The notes under the pieces: model-generated
Seen by the model: the letters and a program-made list of their open reading frames with translations, nothing else
The model's database searches: none
Told to the model about the DNA's origin: nothing
Shown here: positions 40,649 through 49,007 of the stretch, piece after piece
Layout: every line of letters starts with the position of its first letter
Numbering within the stretch: position 1 is the first letter of the stretch
NCBI RefSeq assembly: GCF_003315345.1
Contig: NZ_QNRO01000026.1
Span: forward strand, 1-49,171
Direction of reading: 5' to 3'
Origin: Marinobacter pelagius
Lineage (GTDB): Bacteria; Pseudomonadota; Gammaproteobacteria; Pseudomonadales; Oleiphilaceae
Length of the DNA stretch: 49,171 nucleotides
Position numbers and translations under genes: made by a program

Positions 40649-41305
40649 ATGAAAACCCTCTCCCACCTGATTCTGATGGGCGCCATAACCGCCCTGGCCA
40701 CCGGCGCTTTCGCCGCCGAAGGCGATCCCGAGCGAGGCGCCGAGCTGGCCGCGCAGGGTGATGGCAGCGGCGCCCCATGCCTGGCCTGCCACGGCGCCGA
40801 CGGTTCCGGCAACAATGCCGGCGGTTTTCCCCGGCTGGCCGGGCTCGATGCCGCCTACCTGACCCGGCAGATGCTTGCATACAACAGTGGCGAGCGTGTC
40901 AGCCCGGTGATGCAGCCCAATATCGACAACTTCGATGAACAACAGATCCGGGACCTGGCCGCCTACTATGCCGCCATGCCGATTCCCGAGACCACGACAC
41001 CGGCCAATGTCAGTGACGAAGTACTCGCCCTCGGTGAGAAACTGGCCAACCAGGGCGACTGGGATAACTACATTCCGCCCTGCTCCTCCTGCCACGGCCC
41101 CGGCAACCGTGGTGTTGGCGACACCTTCCCGGCCATCGCCGGACAGCATCCGAATTACATCCGGTCACAGCTCAATGCCTGGAAGAGCAACCAGCGCAAC
41201 AACGATCCCAACCAGCTGATGACAGCTGTTGCGGAGCGCCTGACCGAGGAACAGATTAACGCCGTGGCCGCCTACCTGGGCAGCCAGAGTGCAACCGCGA
41301 AATAA
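40649..41305 (+). CDS. tsdB: Diheme cytochrome c, TsdB/c4-like
   Basis: A 218-residue periplasmic diheme cytochrome with a signal peptide (A-T-G-A-F-A-A-E site near residue 23). Heme sites are C-L-A-C-H at 44-48 and C-S-S-C-H at 145-149, and each half has the c4-type spacing with the later axial Met (V-M-Q-P and L-M-T-A). It is the first gene, 14 bp upstream of TsdA, and so is the presumed electron acceptor TsdB of thiosulfate dehydrogenase. On sequence alone it could also be called cytochrome c4; the neighbour decides the name. Confidence 0.85.
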   Translation: MKTLSHLILMGAITALATGAFAAEGDPERGAELAAQGDGSGAPCLACHGADGSGNNAGGFPRLAGLDAAYLTRQMLAYNSGERVSPVMQPNIDNFDEQQIRDLAAYYAAMPIPETTTPANVSDEVLALGEKLANQGDWDNYIPPCSSCHGPGNRGVGDTFPAIAGQHPNYIRSQLNAWKSNQRNNDPNQLMTAVAERLTEEQINAVAAYLGSQSATAK

Positions 41306-41319
41306 CAGGAGGCAGAGCC

Positions 41320-42300
41320 ATGAAAATGAAGCATACGATTTCCCTGCTCGCCGGCCTGCTGGTTGCAAGCCCGGTGGCCCTGGCGCAGCCTGAAGTGCCG
41401 GTCAAACTGCCGGAATTCAAGGAAGGCCAGTACGTTCACAGCGCCCCCACCGTGGAGGACCTGAAGAACGATGACAGCATCCACCCGGAACTGAAAAAGG
41501 TCATCCTCAAGGGCCGGGACATGTTCATGAACACCCAGCAGTATCGTGGCAAGTATGTGTTCAATGACTTGAACTGCAAGTCCTGCCACATGGGCGAGGG
41601 ACGCATGAACTGGTCCGGCCCGGTCTGGCCGGCTGCCACCACGCTGCCGGATTTCCGGGGCAAGAACCAGCACGTGAACTCGCTGGAAGAGCGGATTGCC
41701 GGGTGTTTCTCGTTCTCCATGAATGGCAAGCCCCCTGCCTATGGCAGTGACGACATGCTGGCCATGATGGCCTACCACCAGTGGCTCGCCAAGGACGCAC
41801 CGGTTTACGAGAAAAACATTGGCGGCCGCGGTTTCAGCCACCTTGGCAACAAGAAGCCCGAGCTGGACTATGAGCGCGGCAAGCAGGTCTACGCCGAGAA
41901 TTGTGCGGTCTGCCACGGCGACAACGGGCAGGGCCAGAAGAAGGACGGCCAGGTTGTGTTCCCGCCGCTGTGGGGTGATGGCTCTTACAACTGGGGTGCA
42001 GGCATGACCCGGATTTTCACCGCGGCCTCGTTCATCAAGAACAACATGCCGCTGGGGCAGCCCGGGTCACTGACCGACGATGAAGCCTGGCAGGTTGCCA
42101 ACTACATCAACTCCCAGGAGCGTCCCCAGGATCCGCGCTATACCGGTGATGTGAAAGAGACCCGTGAGAAATTCCTGAACTTCCACAAGCACACGAACTA
42201 TGGAACAGTAGTCAACGGAAAACTATTGGGCGATCACGATAACACCGGCGACAAGCCTTTCCTGAAGCCCGACGCACTGCGCCCCCGGACCTTCGAGTAA
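41320..42300 (+). CDS. tsdA: Thiosulfate dehydrogenase catalytic subunit TsdA
   Basis: A 326-residue diheme cytochrome c with a signal peptide. Heme sites are C-K-S-C-H (86-90) and C-A-V-C-H (195-199). C129 in R-I-A-G-C-F-S-F-S-M-N-G-K fits the unusual Cys axial ligand of the active-site heme that defines TsdA. The enzyme oxidises two thiosulfates to tetrathionate in the periplasm, passing electrons to TsdB. It would let the host gain energy from thiosulfate. AGGAGG is seven bases before the ATG. It forms an operon with tsdB; the lipoprotein gene downstream may belong too. Confidence 0.9.
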   Translation: MKMKHTISLLAGLLVASPVALAQPEVPVKLPEFKEGQYVHSAPTVEDLKNDDSIHPELKKVILKGRDMFMNTQQYRGKYVFNDLNCKSCHMGEGRMNWSGPVWPAATTLPDFRGKNQHVNSLEERIAGCFSFSMNGKPPAYGSDDMLAMMAYHQWLAKDAPVYEKNIGGRGFSHLGNKKPELDYERGKQVYAENCAVCHGDNGQGQKKDGQVVFPPLWGDGSYNWGAGMTRIFTAASFIKNNMPLGQPGSLTDDEAWQVANYINSQERPQDPRYTGDVKETREKFLNFHKHTNYGTVVNGKLLGDHDNTGDKPFLKPDALRPRTFE

Positions 42301-42345
42301 GGTCCCCGGCGTACCGGGAGGAAAGGCACAGGCAAGGAGACTCTC

Positions 42346-42801
42346 ATGCCACGCATACTGCCTTTCCTCTCGGCGCTTTTCATTCTGAGCGGCTGTCAGT
42401 CGCTACCTTCCGACACACAAGGCAACATTCCCCCCGACCGGGTTCTGCTGAGTGCTCAACACTGTCTCAGCGAGTACATTGATGATCTCGACAAGGTCCA
42501 CTTTGGCCCTTGTCTCAAGGTGATTTCCATCGATGGCAAGGCGCCCAGTGTTACCGAGGACGGCTTCATTGCATTACCCGTGGCCACGGCATTCAGCCTG
42601 GAAACCAGCTGCGTCTACCGGCACGCAGATGGCACTCCGGTTCCTGCGACGGTCACCACCGCCAGCTTTGAAATAAAAGAGGCCACCTTCAGCTCTGGCG
42701 GCAGACGCTGGTATCTGCATGCCCATAAGCAGGCGCGGGGAGCTATTGGTTGCGAACCTACGCTAGCCCCTTCCGTTTATCCCACCTACAAAACGAATTA
42801 G
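42346..42801 (+). CDS. Small lipoprotein of unknown function
   Basis: A 151-residue lipoprotein; leader ends in F-I-L-S-G-C-Q at residue about 17. The mature part has three further cysteines (H-C-L-S, G-P-C-L-K and T-S-C-V-Y, plus G-C-E-P near the end), suggesting disulfides in the periplasm. I do not recognise a family. AGGAG lies six bases upstream of ATG. It follows tsdA by 45 bp in the same direction, so it may share the transcript, but nothing links it to thiosulfate oxidation. Confidence 0.75.
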   Translation: MPRILPFLSALFILSGCQSLPSDTQGNIPPDRVLLSAQHCLSEYIDDLDKVHFGPCLKVISIDGKAPSVTEDGFIALPVATAFSLETSCVYRHADGTPVPATVTTASFEIKEATFSSGGRRWYLHAHKQARGAIGCEPTLAPSVYPTYKTN

Positions 42802-42953
42802 GCCCGTAGGCAAGGAAGTGGCGCCCCTAGACGAGCCGGTTCGGAATAATCCTTCAAAAATACTGACAGGCTAAATCGATATTCTTCGCTTTAAGAGAAC
42901 GCTCTCTGCCACGATAGTTTGCTCTCACAATTCATTGGCCTATGAGGGTATCT

Positions 42954-44054
42954 ATGAGCGACGTTATGCAAGCCTGCAAATTCAGTTCTATCGAGGTACC
43001 TAACCGGTTTGCCCTGGCCCCGATGACGCGCACCAGCGCCGAGGCCGACGGGACCCCGAATGCACTGATGGCCGATCACTACGAAGCCTATGCCAGGGGC
43101 GGTTTTGGCCTGGTGATCACCGAAGGCACCTACACAGATGACAAGGCGAGCCAGGGTTATGCCAACCAGCCGGGCATCATCAATAATGCCCACATCTCCG
43201 GATGGGAAACGATCGTTAACCGTGTCCATGAAGCTGGCAGCAAGATCTTCATCCAGTTGATGCATGCCGGTGCCCAGTTCCAGGCCAATCACTACACGGA
43301 TCAGCCGCTTGGCCCAAGCACAGTGAGTCCGAAGGGCGCGCCCCTTGGCCTGTATGGTGACCAGGAAGCCTGGCAGACCCCGTCCGCAATGACTGAGTCA
43401 GATATTGAAGTGGCGGTCGATGGCTTTGCCCGTGCCGCTGAGAACGCTAAAGCAGCGGGCTTTGATGGCATCGAGATTCACGGAGCAAACGGCTATTTGC
43501 TCAACCAGTTCCTGAGCACGCATTTCAACAAACGTGAAGACCGCTATGGCGGAACTCTGGAGAACCGCCTGCGCTTTGTGGTGGAAGTAGTCCGCGCCGT
43601 TCGGGAAGCCGTCGGTGACAGCTATCCGGTGGGCATACGGCTGTCTCAGGCGACGGTGACCGATCCGGACTATCAGCTACCCGAGGGCGAGGCTGGCTTC
43701 CGGAAAATTGTCGAAGCGGTTCGGGACGCCGGTGCCGATTTCGTCCACACCACCGATGGTGACGTCAGCCGGCAGAACTTTGTCGATGGCGATCAGAGCC
43801 TCGCAGATGTGGCAGCCTCGGTTGAAGGTCTGGAGTTGATTCTCAACGGTGGTATCGATGAAACCAACCATCAGGATGTCGCCAACCAATTCCCGGGTGC
43901 CCTGCTGGCTGTCGGCAAGAAAGCGCTTGCGAATCCGGACTTCGTACAGCGGCTAAAGGATGGTAAGGAAATCGACGATCTGGACTTCGCCATGCTGCAG
44001 CCCAAAGCCACCATTACCAATGAACTGGCCTGGCGCGAACAGAACGCCGCCTGA
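42954..44054 (+). CDS. Old Yellow Enzyme-family NADH:flavin oxidoreductase
   Basis: A 366-residue FMN enzyme with an OYE TIM barrel. It has A-P-M-T-R-T near the start, Q-L-M-H-A-G, the G-F-D-G-I-E-I-H-G-A-N-G-Y-L-L-N-Q-F-L-S motif, N-R-E-type E-N-R-L-R-F, and L-I-L-N-G-G-I-type end. Members reduce activated alkenes, quinones or nitro esters with NAD(P)H. The second catalytic His/Asn pair reads H-G-A-N. ATG 42954 has GAGG six bases upstream and is preferred over 42942. The stop sits in a small hairpin shared with the convergent hydrolase gene. Confidence 0.88.
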   Translation: MSDVMQACKFSSIEVPNRFALAPMTRTSAEADGTPNALMADHYEAYARGGFGLVITEGTYTDDKASQGYANQPGIINNAHISGWETIVNRVHEAGSKIFIQLMHAGAQFQANHYTDQPLGPSTVSPKGAPLGLYGDQEAWQTPSAMTESDIEVAVDGFARAAENAKAAGFDGIEIHGANGYLLNQFLSTHFNKREDRYGGTLENRLRFVVEVVRAVREAVGDSYPVGIRLSQATVTDPDYQLPEGEAGFRKIVEAVRDAGADFVHTTDGDVSRQNFVDGDQSLADVAASVEGLELILNGGIDETNHQDVANQFPGALLAVGKKALANPDFVQRLKDGKEIDDLDFAMLQPKATITNELAWREQNAA

Positions 44055-44066
44055 CCTGGGGGTCAG
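44051..44066. terminator. Hairpin spanning two convergent stop codons
   Basis: CTGACC (44051-44056) and GGTCAG (44061-44066) form a perfect 6-bp stem with loop TGGG. It includes the OYE stop TGA and the minus-strand hydrolase stop. No T-tract follows, so termination is uncertain. Confidence 0.5.
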
Positions 44067-44950
44067 CCAGCCGCGAAAAACCGCCGGAGTTCGTCAATGA
44101 CGGACTCCGGCGCCTCTTCAGGCAGGAAATGACCGCATTCAAGCGCCTTGCCGTGCACGTCGGCACCGTAATCGCGCCACACTGACAGCACGTCGTAGGT
44201 CCGGTTCACGAACCCTTCCTTCCCCCACAGCACCAACAACGGACAGGTGACCTTTCGACCGGCGTCCCGGTCCGCCCGGTCATGGTCCAGATCCACAGTC
44301 GCCGCTGCCCGGTAATCCTCGCAGCTGGCATGGATTGCCTCCGGGGCCGAGAAGCAGCGAACATAGTCGCCAACCGTCTCCGGATCGAATGTCGCCCCCG
44401 GCGCAGACCATCGCCGGAGCTTCTCGCGCAGATAGTAATCCGGGTCGAGGCCGATCATGTGCTCTGGCAAGTTATCGGGCTGTATCAGGAAAAACCAGTG
44501 ATAGTAGCCGGTCGCGAAGTCCTGGTCGGTGTGCTCGAACATGTGCAGAGTGGGCGCAATGTCCATGACACACGCCCTCTCGACCAGATCCGGAAAACCC
44601 AGACAGAGACGGTGGGTCACCCGGGCGCCACGATCGTGGCCCGCCACACTGAATCGCTCATGGCCGAATGCGCGCATGACTGCCACCATATCGGCGGCCA
44701 TCTGTCGCTTGCTGTAGGTGACGTGCTCCGGATCGGAATCCGGTTTGTCGCTGTCCCCGTACCCCCTGAGATCAGGGCAGATGACATGAAAATCCTGAGT
44801 GAGGGCCGGTGCCACCCTTTGCCACATCCGATGGTTCTGCGGGTATCCGTGAAGCAGCAACAGGGGCCGCCCGGAACCGGCGTGGGCAACGTTGATGGTT
44901 ACGCCTCCAGCATTCACCTGGCGGTATTCGAACAGCTCACTAAACCCCAT
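44063..44950 (-). CDS. Haloacetate (fluoroacetate) dehalogenase-like alpha/beta hydrolase
   Basis: A 295-residue alpha/beta hydrolase. The nucleophile D106 is in G-H-D-R-G-A-R, the acid is D130 in M-D-I-A-P-T, and the base is H274 in C-G-H-F-L. The substrate-carboxylate arginines R107 and R110 are present. H151-W152 (Y-Y-H-W-F-F-L) and Y213 (E-D-Y-R-A-A-A) match the halide-stabilising pocket of fluoroacetate dehalogenase from Rhodopseudomonas palustris. L-R-G-Y-G-D-S-D-K-P completes the family pattern. It probably hydrolyses a 2-haloacetate to glycolate, although the natural substrate may differ. It is divergent from the ZIP transporter. Confidence 0.85.
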   Translation of the reverse strand: MGFSELFEYRQVNAGGVTINVAHAGSGRPLLLLHGYPQNHRMWQRVAPALTQDFHVICPDLRGYGDSDKPDSDPEHVTYSKRQMAADMVAVMRAFGHERFSVAGHDRGARVTHRLCLGFPDLVERACVMDIAPTLHMFEHTDQDFATGYYHWFFLIQPDNLPEHMIGLDPDYYLREKLRRWSAPGATFDPETVGDYVRCFSAPEAIHASCEDYRAAATVDLDHDRADRDAGRKVTCPLLVLWGKEGFVNRTYDVLSVWRDYGADVHGKALECGHFLPEEAPESVIDELRRFFAAG

Positions 44951-45077
44951 GGTATTTCCCCTGTCCTGATTGTTCTGCCATCGTTGTTATGACTCAGGCG
45001 AACCGAGCCGCGCCATTCGACCATTCGCCAAGGGCCGTGGAGTGCTATGCTCAAACCGACAGCCAAAAGGAGCCCGA

Positions 45078-45863
45078 ATGTCCGCTGATTTCAGTATCGT
45101 CTGGCTGGGAAGCCTTGCCAGCCTGTTTGCCGGCCTGGCCACCGGGGCAGGCGCCCTGGCGATTTTTCTGGTACGCACCATCAGCCACAAGCTCCAGGAT
45201 GGCATGCTGGCGGCTGCCGCCGGCGTCATGCTGGCCGCCTCCTTTTTCTCGCTCCTGCTCCCGGGCTTGGAATACGGCGCGGACATCACCGGCCACACCT
45301 GGCTTGCGGCGCTGATCGTTATCTTCGGTGTGCTCTCCGGCGCCGCCGCCCTGCTCTATGTCCACCAGAAACTTCCGCACCAGCATTTCGAGCTTGGTCG
45401 CGAGGGTTCAGACGCTTCATACATACGTGGCATCTGGCTGTTCATAATAGCCATTACCCTGCACAACTTTCCGGAGGGCATGGCGGTCGGCGTCGGGTTT
45501 GCTGGCGGCGATGTCCGCAACGGCTACGTACTGGCGACAGGTATCGGCCTGCAGAATATCCCGGAGGGACTGGCCGTCGCCTTCTCCCTGCTGGCCATCG
45601 ACTATTCCCGCCTGAAGGCCTTCACCATTGCGCTGCTGACAGGACTCGCCGAGCCAATCGGCGGCGTATTCGGCGCCACGCTGGTGTGGCTGGCCGAGCC
45701 CCTCATGCCCTGGACCCTGGGTTTTGCCGCAGGCGCCATGCTGTTCATCATCAGCAACGAAATCATTCCGGAAACCCATCACCGGCAGTGGAAAATCATG
45801 TCTACGTTCTGCCTACTGGCTGGCTTCGTTGTCATGATGTTCCTGGATGCCACCCTCGGCTAA
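45078..45863 (+). CDS. ZIP-family metal transporter
   Basis: A 261-residue transporter with about eight helices. The metal-binding motif of helix 4 is H-N-F-P-E-G-M-A-V-G, that of helix 5 Q-N-I-P-E-G-L-A-V-A, where the usual His is replaced by Gln. Such bacterial ZIPs import zinc, iron or manganese. ATG 45078 follows AGGAG; the frame extends upstream without protein-like content. It is divergent from the dehalogenase-like gene. The His-to-Gln change in the second motif is known in several GufA-like members. Confidence 0.9.
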   Translation: MSADFSIVWLGSLASLFAGLATGAGALAIFLVRTISHKLQDGMLAAAAGVMLAASFFSLLLPGLEYGADITGHTWLAALIVIFGVLSGAAALLYVHQKLPHQHFELGREGSDASYIRGIWLFIIAITLHNFPEGMAVGVGFAGGDVRNGYVLATGIGLQNIPEGLAVAFSLLAIDYSRLKAFTIALLTGLAEPIGGVFGATLVWLAEPLMPWTLGFAAGAMLFIISNEIIPETHHRQWKIMSTFCLLAGFVVMMFLDATLG

Positions 45864-45951
45864 TCCATTCGTCCAATTCAGGATGTATCCGGCAAGGATT
45901 TGCGATACAAAGAGCTATCTCAACACAATAAAAACAAACCGGTCAGACATC

Positions 45952-47619
45952 ATGAATGACAGAACCCGTTCGTCCTCCGGGCCTTTCGATTACATCATCG
46001 TGGGCGCGGGCACCGCTGGCTGCCTGCTGGCCAACCGCCTGAGTGCCGACCCGAATAACCGGGTCTTGCTGATCGAGGCGGGCGGCCGGGACAACTACCA
46101 CTGGATCCACATTCCCGTCGGCTACCTCTACTGTATCGACAACCCCCGCACCGACTGGCGTTTCCGGACCGAACCGGATCCCGGCCTGAACGGCCGCTCG
46201 CTGATCTACCCCAGGGGCAAGACCCTGGGGGGCTGCTCCAGCATCAACGGCATGCTCTACATCCGTGGCCAGGCCAGGGATTACAACCAGTGGGCCGAAG
46301 TCACCGGTGAGGACGCCTGGCGCTGGGACAACTGTCTACCCGACTTCATGCGCCACGAGGACCACTATCGGCTGGACGAGGGCGGCGATGCTGATCAGGA
46401 ACACCATAAATTCCACGGTCACGGCGGTGAATGGCGGGTGGAGCACCAGCGCCTGAAATGGCAGGTGCTGGAAGACTTTGCCACCGCCTGCGTTGAGGCA
46501 GGCATCCCCCGAACCCGGGACTTCAATCGGGGTGACAATGAAGGTGTGGACTACTTCGAGGTCAACCAGCGTTCGGGCTGGCGCTGGAATACCTCCAAAG
46601 CTTTCCTTCGGAAAGCCGAGAAGCGCCCCAACCTTACCCTCTGGCACTCCACCCATGTGTTGGGTCTGGAGATGGAATCGGGTGGCTCCGGCCCCCGCTG
46701 CACCGGAGTCCGGGTAGAGCGGCCCGGGGCCGGTGATGTGGTTGCCTGCGCGGAAAGAGAAGTCATCCTCTCCGCGGGCGCCATCGGCTCACCGCAACTG
46801 CTGCAGCTATCGGGCATTGGCCCTGCGGATCTTCTGAAACAACACGGTATAGACGTGGTCGCCGATTTGCCCGGCGTGGGCGAGAACCTGCAGGACCACC
46901 TGCAGATACGGTCCGTGTACAAGGTCAAGGGGGTCACGACCCTGAACACCATGGCCAACTCCCTGATCGGCAAGGCCCGCATTGGCCTTGAGTATCTGCT
47001 CACCCGCTCCGGCCCCATGAGCATGGCGCCGTCCCAGCTTTGCCTGTTCACCCGGAGTTCTGACGAGTACGAGCACGCCAATATCGAGTATCACGTCCAG
47101 CCCCTGAGCCTGGATGCCTTCGGCCAGCCGCTGCACAGTTTCCCGGCCATCACCGCCAGTGTCTGTAACCTGAACCCCACCAGTCGGGGTACCGTGCGCA
47201 TTCGCAGCAACGACCCGAAACAGGCCCCAGCCATCGCCCCGAACTATCTCAGCACACCGGAGGACCGCAAGGTCGCTGCCGACTCCCTGCGCGTGACCCG
47301 TCGTATTGCCGAACAACCGGCCTTCGCGCAATACCAGCCCGAGGAGTTCAAGCCCGGGCTGGAGTACCAGAGTGACGACGAACTGGCCAAACTGGCCGGA
47401 GATATCGGCACCACCATTTTCCATCCGGTGGGCACCACCCGAATGGGCCGGGCAGATGACGACCAGGCCGTAGTGGACCCTCACCTCAGGGTCCGGGGCG
47501 TGGCAGGCCTGCGGGTGGTCGATGCCGGGGTGATGCCCACCATCACCAGCGGCAACACCAACTCGCCAACCCTGATGATTGCCGAGAAGGCTGCGCGTTG
47601 GATTCTGAGCGGCGATTAG
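45952..47619 (+). CDS. GMC-family FAD-dependent oxidoreductase (AlkJ/BetA-like)
   Basis: A 555-residue GMC oxidoreductase. The FAD motif D-Y-I-I-V-G-A-G-T-A-G-C-L-L-A-N-R-L starts near residue 13; the family signatures P-R-G-K-T-L-G-G-C-S-S-I-N-G and S-A-G-A-I-G-S-P-Q-L-L follow. The C-terminal catalytic His is in F-H-P-V-G-T-T-R-M-G. Sequence is close to choline and alkanol dehydrogenases such as AlkJ, and an aliphatic alcohol is a plausible substrate, which would fit the two acyl-CoA synthetases of this region. The ATG at 45952 is chosen over an upstream frame that starts in the ZIP gene; no strong ribosome binding site is visible. Confidence 0.88.
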   Translation: MNDRTRSSSGPFDYIIVGAGTAGCLLANRLSADPNNRVLLIEAGGRDNYHWIHIPVGYLYCIDNPRTDWRFRTEPDPGLNGRSLIYPRGKTLGGCSSINGMLYIRGQARDYNQWAEVTGEDAWRWDNCLPDFMRHEDHYRLDEGGDADQEHHKFHGHGGEWRVEHQRLKWQVLEDFATACVEAGIPRTRDFNRGDNEGVDYFEVNQRSGWRWNTSKAFLRKAEKRPNLTLWHSTHVLGLEMESGGSGPRCTGVRVERPGAGDVVACAEREVILSAGAIGSPQLLQLSGIGPADLLKQHGIDVVADLPGVGENLQDHLQIRSVYKVKGVTTLNTMANSLIGKARIGLEYLLTRSGPMSMAPSQLCLFTRSSDEYEHANIEYHVQPLSLDAFGQPLHSFPAITASVCNLNPTSRGTVRIRSNDPKQAPAIAPNYLSTPEDRKVAADSLRVTRRIAEQPAFAQYQPEEFKPGLEYQSDDELAKLAGDIGTTIFHPVGTTRMGRADDDQAVVDPHLRVRGVAGLRVVDAGVMPTITSGNTNSPTLMIAEKAARWILSGD

Positions 47620-47709
47620 CAGCTGAATTAATTGCAGTTTCCAGGTTTTTTGATGGGAACGGGCTGCTAGAATTGGCAGTCCGTTTTACTCGCAAAGGAC
47701 TGACCCACA

Positions 47710-48330
47710 ATGACCCTTGCCACCTGGCTCACCGTTGTCACCATCTGCATTCTTGGCGCCATGTCACCCGGCCCCTCGCTGGCACTGGTGCTCAAACAGA
47801 CCCTGACCGGTGGCCGGCGTAACGGTGTCATTACCGCCCTGTCCCACGGTGTCGGCGTGGGAATCTACGCCTTCCTGAGTATTCTCGGGCTGGCGGCCAT
47901 CATTACCGCCTCCCCTACCGCCTTCTCGATTCTGCAATGGGGTGGCGCAGGTTACCTTGCCTGGCTCGGAGTCAAAGGCCTGTTGGCAAAACGGCAGGAA
48001 AACGAGGAGCTGCCGGATGCGCCGACCACCAAAAGCGCAGCCCGGGACGGCTTCCTGATTGCCTTCTTCAATCCGAAAATCGCCGTCTTCTTCCTGGCCC
48101 TGTTCAGCCAGGTGGTCGGCACCGACACTAGTCTGCTGGCGAAATTCGGCTATGCCGCCACGGCGCTGATCATAGACACCAGCTGGTACCTGGTCGTCGC
48201 CTGGCTGTTCTCCAACCCCCGGTGGCTGGATGCGCTCCGGCAGCGGGCGGTCTGGTTCGAGCGGGTTTTCGGTGCGGTCCTGATAGGTCTGGCCGGCCGT
48301 CTGGTGGTGGGAATCCTGAACGGGAAATAA
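47710..48330 (+). CDS. LysE/RhtB-family amino acid exporter
   Basis: A 206-residue membrane protein with about six helices. Motifs G-A-M-S-P-G-P-S-L-A-L-V near the start and G-F-L-I-A-F-F-N-P-K-I-A-V-F-F belong to the LysE/RhtB family. Members export amino acids such as threonine, homoserine, lysine or leucine; the substrate is not evident. AGGA lies ten bases before ATG. It ends convergently with the Rossmann-fold gene at a small hairpin. Confidence 0.9.
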   Translation: MTLATWLTVVTICILGAMSPGPSLALVLKQTLTGGRRNGVITALSHGVGVGIYAFLSILGLAAIITASPTAFSILQWGGAGYLAWLGVKGLLAKRQENEELPDAPTTKSAARDGFLIAFFNPKIAVFFLALFSQVVGTDTSLLAKFGYAATALIIDTSWYLVVAWLFSNPRWLDALRQRAVWFERVFGAVLIGLAGRLVVGILNGK

Positions 48331-48344
48331 GCCGGTCAACCGGC
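48331..48344. terminator. Hairpin between convergent genes
   Basis: GCCGG (48331-48335) and CCGGC (48340-48344) form a stem with loop TCAA; the loop holds the stop codon of the minus-strand gene, and the stem begins right after the lysE-family stop TAA. Short and without a T-tract. Confidence 0.35.
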
Positions 48345-49007
48345 GAGGGCAACAATGTCCGGGTATTCCCGGATCTGAACCACACGCTCAGCCGGTTCCG
48401 CCGACGATATCCCGCACACTTCGTTCACCATGGCTTCGGCCACGGTCTCCGCCTTGATCGCCCGGTACTTGTCGAGGGGACCGATCAGTACCCGGTTCAC
48501 CAGTGGCATGGCCATCTGGCCCAGCTCTTCGCCACCCCGGTGTTCCTGGCGATCGCCCAGAAGCAGGCTGGGGTGGTAGATGGAGAGGTAGGGGAAGTCC
48601 AGCTCTCGGACCGCATCTTCCAGCTCCCCTTTTACGCGATTGTAGAAAATGGTGGATGAGGAGGATGCGCCGATGGCGGACATCAGGATCAACGACGTTG
48701 CACCCTGTTCCCGAGCCAGTTTCGCCGCAGCCAGGGCGTAACCGTAATCCACTTTCCGGAAATTGTCCTGGGAACCGGCTTTCTTGATGGTAGTTCCGAG
48801 GCAGCAGATCAGCGCATCCACGGCAAAGATATCAGCATGGGCGGTGAGATCATCGAAGTCCACCACATGCTGGTCCAGCTTCGGATGTTCCAGTGACATC
48901 GGTTTGCGCACCGGCACCACCACTTTGCTGATCGCTTCCCGGGCCAGCAACTGCTGTACCACCAGATGGCCGGTCAACCCGGTCGCCCCCAGCACCATCA
49001 CGTTCAT
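48336..49007 (-). CDS. NAD(P)-binding Rossmann-fold protein (atypical SDR)
   Basis: A 223-residue protein with V-L-G-A-T-G-L-T-G-H-L-V near the start, a G-x-x-G-x-x-G type motif of atypical short-chain dehydrogenases. C-C-L-G-T-T-I-K-K-A, D-Y-G-Y-A-L-A-A-A-K and S-A-I-G-A-S are typical of this group, which resembles HTATIP2/oxidoreductase-like proteins. L-L-G-D-R follows a Y-H-P-S-type motif. No specific substrate can be named. ATG 49007 has GGGAGA eight bases upstream and gives the conserved start. The 164 bases from 49008 to the end of the window hold its promoter region and nothing else I can support. Confidence 0.8.
   Translation of the reverse strand: MNVMVLGATGLTGHLVVQQLLAREAISKVVVPVRKPMSLEHPKLDQHVVDFDDLTAHADIFAVDALICCLGTTIKKAGSQDNFRKVDYGYALAAAKLAREQGATSLILMSAIGASSSSTIFYNRVKGELEDAVRELDFPYLSIYHPSLLLGDRQEHRGGEELGQMAMPLVNRVLIGPLDKYRAIKAETVAEAMVNEVCGISSAEPAERVVQIREYPDIVALAG

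Noticed and set aside
42301..42345. Terminator between tsdA and the lipoprotein gene (CCCGG-CGTA-CCGGG)
   Set aside because: The stem is only five base pairs with no T-tract and is followed by purine-rich ribosome binding sequence.
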